Of a stretch of 33,642 bases of DNA, positions 31,144 through 33,642 are shown in pieces. This stretch comes from GCA-2746795 sp964643965 (GTDB lineage Bacteria; Chloroflexota; Anaerolineae; Promineifilales; Promineifilaceae). The notes beneath the pieces are model-generated. The model worked only from the letters and a program-made list of their open reading frames with translations. It was not told the origin of the DNA and did not search any database. Positions within the stretch are counted from its first letter, which is position 1, and every line of letters begins with the position of its first letter. A program made the translations under genes and the position numbers. Where the stretch lies: assembly GCA_964643965.1 (NCBI GenBank), contig CAZXVH010000050.1, positions 1 to 33,642 of the forward strand, given 5' to 3'.

Positions 31144-32196
31144 ATGAGTGACAAAAAGATTCGCGTGGCCGTTAACGGCTACGGCGTCATTGGCAAACGG
31201 GTGGCCGATGCCATACAAGTACAACCCGATATGGAACTGGTGGGCGTGGCCGACGTGGTCAGCGACTACCGAGTAAAGGCGGGAGCCGTTTTAGGCTTGC
31301 CCATCTACGCCTCGCTGCCGGATAAGGTGGATGAAATGAAGAACGCTGGGATACCTATCAAAGGCACACTCTACAACTTACTGCCCCAGGTGGACGTGGT
31401 TGTAGACTGTACGCCCAAAGGAATTGGCGCCAAAAACCTGGAGCGGTATCGTGAGGTGGGCGTCAAGGCTATCTACCAGGGCGGCGAGAAACACAGCCTG
31501 ACCGGTCATTCTTTTGTAGCCCAGGCGAATTATGAATCAACACTAGGCCGGGACGCCACCCGCGTCGTTTCCTGCAACACGACCAGCACTGTACGCACCT
31601 TAATGGCCTTGCGTGAAGCAGGCCTGCTCAAAAAGGCGCGGGGCGTACTGATGCGCCGGGCTACCGATCCTTGGGAATCAGACCACAGCGGCATCATGAA
31701 CACTATCGTGCCAGAACCGCATATTCCCAGCCACCAGGGGCCGGACGCGCAGACGGTTGTACCCGATCTGGACGTGATCACTATCGCCGCCAAAGCAGCC
31801 CATACCCAAACCCACAATCATTACTGGATCATAGAAATGACGCGCGAAGCGAGCCGGGAAGAAGTGCTGGACGCCTTCCGCGCCACGCCACGTATTGCCT
31901 TCATCCGCATAAGCGATGGTATCGTGGCCCTTAACAGCACCATCGAATTGATGAAAGATTTGGGCCGACCGCGCGGCGATATGTGGGAAGTAGCGCTGTG
32001 GGAAGATGTGCTTAAGGTAAACGGTAATGAACTCTACTACACCTATCAGGTTTACAACGAGGCCATTGTCGTGCCAGAAAGCGTGGATGCCATTCGCGCC
32101 CTCACTGGTACTGTCAAGGATGGAAATGAATCCATGCGCATCACCGATGAAGCGATGGGTATGCGGCGAGAATTCCTAGCACCTCAAAAACGATAA
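31144..32196 (+). CDS. gap: Type II (archaeal-type) glyceraldehyde-3-phosphate dehydrogenase
   Basis: 350 aa. Phosphorylating GAPDH of the archaeal class, normally 335-340 aa. The Rossmann start is IRVAVNGYGVIGKRVADAI, and VVVDCTPKGIGAKN and YQGGEKHS are conserved in the archaeal class. The catalytic Cys is in VVSCNTTSTVRTL (about 144). LPSHHGPD appears as IPSHQGPDAQTVVPDL. It is about 10 aa longer, at the C-terminus. GAGGAG lies 7 bases before the ATG. Bacteria normally use the unrelated type I GAPDH, so transfer from archaea or a rare bacterial lineage is likely (inference). In this context (DoxX, cupin, rhodanese) it may act on another substrate or give NAD(P)-linked aldehyde oxidation. 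Confidence 0.9.
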   Translation: MSDKKIRVAVNGYGVIGKRVADAIQVQPDMELVGVADVVSDYRVKAGAVLGLPIYASLPDKVDEMKNAGIPIKGTLYNLLPQVDVVVDCTPKGIGAKNLERYREVGVKAIYQGGEKHSLTGHSFVAQANYESTLGRDATRVVSCNTTSTVRTLMALREAGLLKKARGVLMRRATDPWESDHSGIMNTIVPEPHIPSHQGPDAQTVVPDLDVITIAAKAAHTQTHNHYWIIEMTREASREEVLDAFRATPRIAFIRISDGIVALNSTIELMKDLGRPRGDMWEVALWEDVLKVNGNELYYTYQVYNEAIVVPESVDAIRALTGTVKDGNESMRITDEAMGMRREFLAPQKR

Positions 32197-32255
32197 ACCA
32201 ATACAAGAAAAAGCGGAAAATTAAACATAGCTACACAATACGAGGAGAATACATA

Positions 32256-32711
32256 ATGTTAACAATTGAACGAATGAAAGCCAGAGAAAATACCTGCCAG
32301 ATACCAGAACCGGTGTCTGGCGAACCCGGGTTGGTGCAAGTTGACGCCACCTGGGGGGAAATTCAGCCGATGCAAGCGGCACCAGGGGTACGCACGGTAG
32401 GCGAGTTAGAAGTGATGACCCATCTGGAAAAAGATCTGCCACTGGTGGACGGTCGTACCTCAGACTATTACGTCGCCTCCACCATTCCCAGCGCTAAAAA
32501 TATTCCCCACACGGAAGCAGCTGCGCGAATGGATGAACTAGACCGGCAACGGCCGACCCTGTTCTTTTGCAATGGTCCCCAATGCGGTCAATCGCCGATG
32601 GCCATCCGCGCCCTGGTGGAAGCGGGCTACCCGGCGGACAAGATCCTTTATTATCGGGGCGGTCTGCATGATTGGCTGACACTGGGACTGTCGGTTGTCG
32701 CTGGTGAATGA
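32256..32711 (+). CDS. Rhodanese-domain protein, cytoplasmic
   Basis: 151 aa without signal peptide; GAGGAG upstream. Rhodanese domain at about 45-150: LPLVDGRTSDYYVASTIPSA, then active loop FFCNGPQCGQSP with catalytic Cys at about 105 and a second Cys at 110, and YYRGGLHDWLTLGL. The loop of eight residues is longer than in CRSGSMS-type paralogues. The N-terminal 40 residues contain an extra Cys (ENTCQIP). Closes the DoxX-cupin-GAPDH operon. Confidence 0.9.
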   Translation: MLTIERMKARENTCQIPEPVSGEPGLVQVDATWGEIQPMQAAPGVRTVGELEVMTHLEKDLPLVDGRTSDYYVASTIPSAKNIPHTEAAARMDELDRQRPTLFFCNGPQCGQSPMAIRALVEAGYPADKILYYRGGLHDWLTLGLSVVAGE

Positions 32712-32854
32712 AAAAGAATAGCGAACTGAATCACTGCCGTTTAGCAGGCTGTGACAAACTGGTTATATCGAGTTGACCATTTCTGATTTTAACTTGATTA
32801 GTCGAATTGTATGCACAAAGAGGATATGAACCGGTACACTTTGTTTCTGCCCGC

Positions 32855-32869
32855 AGGCCATTTGGCGGG
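32855..32869. promoter_or_regulatory. Island dyad operator before the receiver-like gene
   Basis: CAGGCCATTTGGCGG at 32855-32869 contains GCCA-TT-TGGC; a half-site TAGGCCATATTACGC follows at about 32879. A TATACT box lies 11 bases before the ATG at 32927 with no Shine-Dalgarno sequence, consistent with a leaderless transcript. The rest of 32712-32926 shows nothing else. Confidence 0.55.
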
Positions 32870-32926
32870 GATCAGTCTAGGCCATATTACGCTATCTGGA
32901 GAGAGTAGAACCCTTATACTTTTTGT

Positions 32927-33307
32927 ATGAACAAACCTATTTGCATCATAATTTCTGAGGTTTTGGCATCGTTTCAACAAAAATTTGAGGCTCAACATGA
33001 TATAGATGTCAAAGCACAAGCCCAAACATCGTCAGAAGCAATTTCCCTTACGCAACAATATAGTCCCCATGTTGTCATCTTAAGTAATCTGCATACCGAG
33101 TGGGAATGCATAGAAACAGCAGGTCAAATTTTGAAGACACATCCTGACACCAAGGTCATCATTGTTGCCGCAGACGATGCATGTTCAAATACAACACAAG
33201 TTATCGAAATGGGCGCCGCCAGTTATTTACCCCAGAATGTGAATACAAACGAACTCCTCGATGCTATTCGTACAGTAGCGAATGATCAGGTGCTTTTTTA
33301 CTTTTAA
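32927..33307 (+). CDS. Stand-alone degenerate receiver-like protein
   Basis: 126 aa, single alpha/beta domain of receiver (CheY-like) length. ICIIISEVL is strand 1, VVILSNLHTEWECIETAGQI is strand 3 with Ser where the phospho-acceptor Asp should be (about 53). KVIIVAADDACSNTTQVIEM and GAASYLPQNVNTNELLDAIR follow, with Gln/Pro where the conserved Lys should be. No DNA-binding domain. It would not be phosphorylated at the usual site; it could bind partners or small molecules. The second degenerate receiver of the window after 11357-11977, but a different architecture. Confidence 0.75.
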   Translation: MNKPICIIISEVLASFQQKFEAQHDIDVKAQAQTSSEAISLTQQYSPHVVILSNLHTEWECIETAGQILKTHPDTKVIIVAADDACSNTTQVIEMGAASYLPQNVNTNELLDAIRTVANDQVLFYF

Positions 33308-33560
33308 GCGATCCCTTCAAAAGATTCTCTCATCTCGGCAAATCGATACTGCCATCTTTGATATACATAGACTTATGCAAACACCATCTCATTTACTGAT
33401 AACGGCCGTTCTGTCCACATACCAACCCTGCTAATCGGTTCCGTTTTACCAGATGAGCCCTTCGCCGTGCTGACCGTTTTGTATAAAATTTATTATCGTT
33501 GGTTTGCCCCCCTTCCCCGGGAATGCTACCATCATGGAATATCTGCATTTGGAGGTAATC

Positions 33561-33642
33561 ATGAGTGAACAGAGTCATCACGCATCAGCACAAAATTGCA
33601 CCTGCTGCCGGATTTGCAGTTTAGAATCAGGTAAGCACACAG
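33561..33642 (+). CDS. Start of a Cys-rich protein, cut by the window edge
   Basis: GGAGGT lies 4 bases before the ATG, an excellent ribosome binding site. The first 27 codons read MSEQSHHASAQNCTCCRICS and LESGKHT, with four Cys in nine residues, suggesting a metal-binding or zinc-ribbon-like N-terminus. The frame is open to the window end. The gap 33308-33560 holds one ACGGCCGT word and no other supported feature. Confidence 0.6.
   Translation, partial: MSEQSHHASAQNCTCCRICSLESGKHT

Larger units (their letters stand above)
666..33408. repeat. Highly iterated palindrome ACGGCCGT (HIP1-like), scattered over the window
   Basis: The 8-bp palindrome ACGGCCGT recurs about 39 times by eye count. 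Examples lie near 666, 1099, 1183, 3453, 4243, 5433, 6158, 6668, 8713, 10113, 13367, 14629, 15354, 15786, 17188, 20192, 20391, 21725, 22494, 23119, 24474, 25167, 25631, 28311 and 33402. Many copies extend to AACGGCCGTT or GAAACGGCCGTTTC. It occurs on both sides of gene boundaries but mostly inside genes, where one frame reads Thr-Ala-Val. This explains the recurring ETAVS/ETAVT peptides in unrelated lipoprotein linkers. The expectation for a given 8-mer palindrome here is about 0.5. The function is unknown; HIP1 (GCGATCGC) of cyanobacteria is the known analogue. Confidence 0.9.

Noticed and set aside
33308..33560. Additional gene in the right-hand gap
   Set aside because: Only a short minus-strand frame of 62 codons is open; it has no motif and crosses an ACGGCCGT word and the leader of the next gene.

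Overview
The window looks like chromosomal DNA from a bacterium with many secreted lipoproteins. Chloroflexota (Anaerolineae-like) is my best guess. That guess rests on the style of the proteins: lipoproteins with Pro/Thr-rich linkers, C39-type peptidase lipoproteins, tandem solute-binding lipoproteins and duplicated macrolide-exporter-like ABC loci. I see no diagnostic marker gene, rRNA or tRNA, so the phylum remains an inference.

Layout. (a) 162-6187, minus strand: a MacAB/Lol-like tripartite ABC system with two ATPases, a lipoprotein adaptor and a 962-aa FtsX-type permease. One ATPase carries a C-terminal AbrB/SpoVT-like domain. (b) 6276-11977, minus strand: an ABC exporter, an S26 signal peptidase, a lipoprotein made of two fused solute-binding domains, and a LuxR-type regulator whose receiver lacks the phospho-acceptor Asp. 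(c) 12.1-13.15 kb: a decayed IS982-family transposase with dispersed repeats. (d) 13.2-29.1 kb: an accessory island of metal, redox and sulfur functions. It holds a two-component system with a Met-rich sensor loop, a SHOCT protein, a Met-rich PepSY-like protein, a cupredoxin, a rhodanese lipoprotein, Lgt, a methyltransferase, an ABC ATPase fused to a YHS domain, broken C39 peptidase and permease genes, a Cys-rich small protein, two DUF1573 proteins, a CuA-plus-cytochrome c protein, a PCYCGC protein, a TlpA-like thioredoxin, a DUF2933-like protein and DUF2085. (e) 29.1-33.6 kb, visibly more GC-rich: a truncated DUF302 gene, a second rhodanese lipoprotein, a structured leader candidate, then DoxX, cupin, archaeal-type (type II) GAPDH and rhodanese genes, a degenerate receiver protein, and the start of a Cys-rich protein at the right edge.

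How it fits together. From 13.2 kb to 32.9 kb most intergenic regions carry a short dyad, GCCA-WW-TGGC, often extended to TAGGCCAAATGGCCTA or ACGCCATTTGGCGT. I found none between 1 and 13 kb. At two promoters it sits beside a CRP-type dyad (TGTGA-N6-TCACA or a variant). This suggests one regulon for envelope copper and thiol redox chemistry: Met/Cys metal ligands, CuA, YHS, rhodanese and thioredoxin. The regulator is not identified.

Over the whole window the palindrome ACGGCCGT (often GAAACGGCCGTTTC or AACGGCCGTT) occurs about 39 times by eye, where roughly one would be expected. It resembles the HIP1 phenomenon of cyanobacteria but with a different word. Several genes near the dyads are truncated (permease, two C39 proteins, DUF302, probably the CCAHH membrane protein), so the island has been rearranged repeatedly or is partly decaying.
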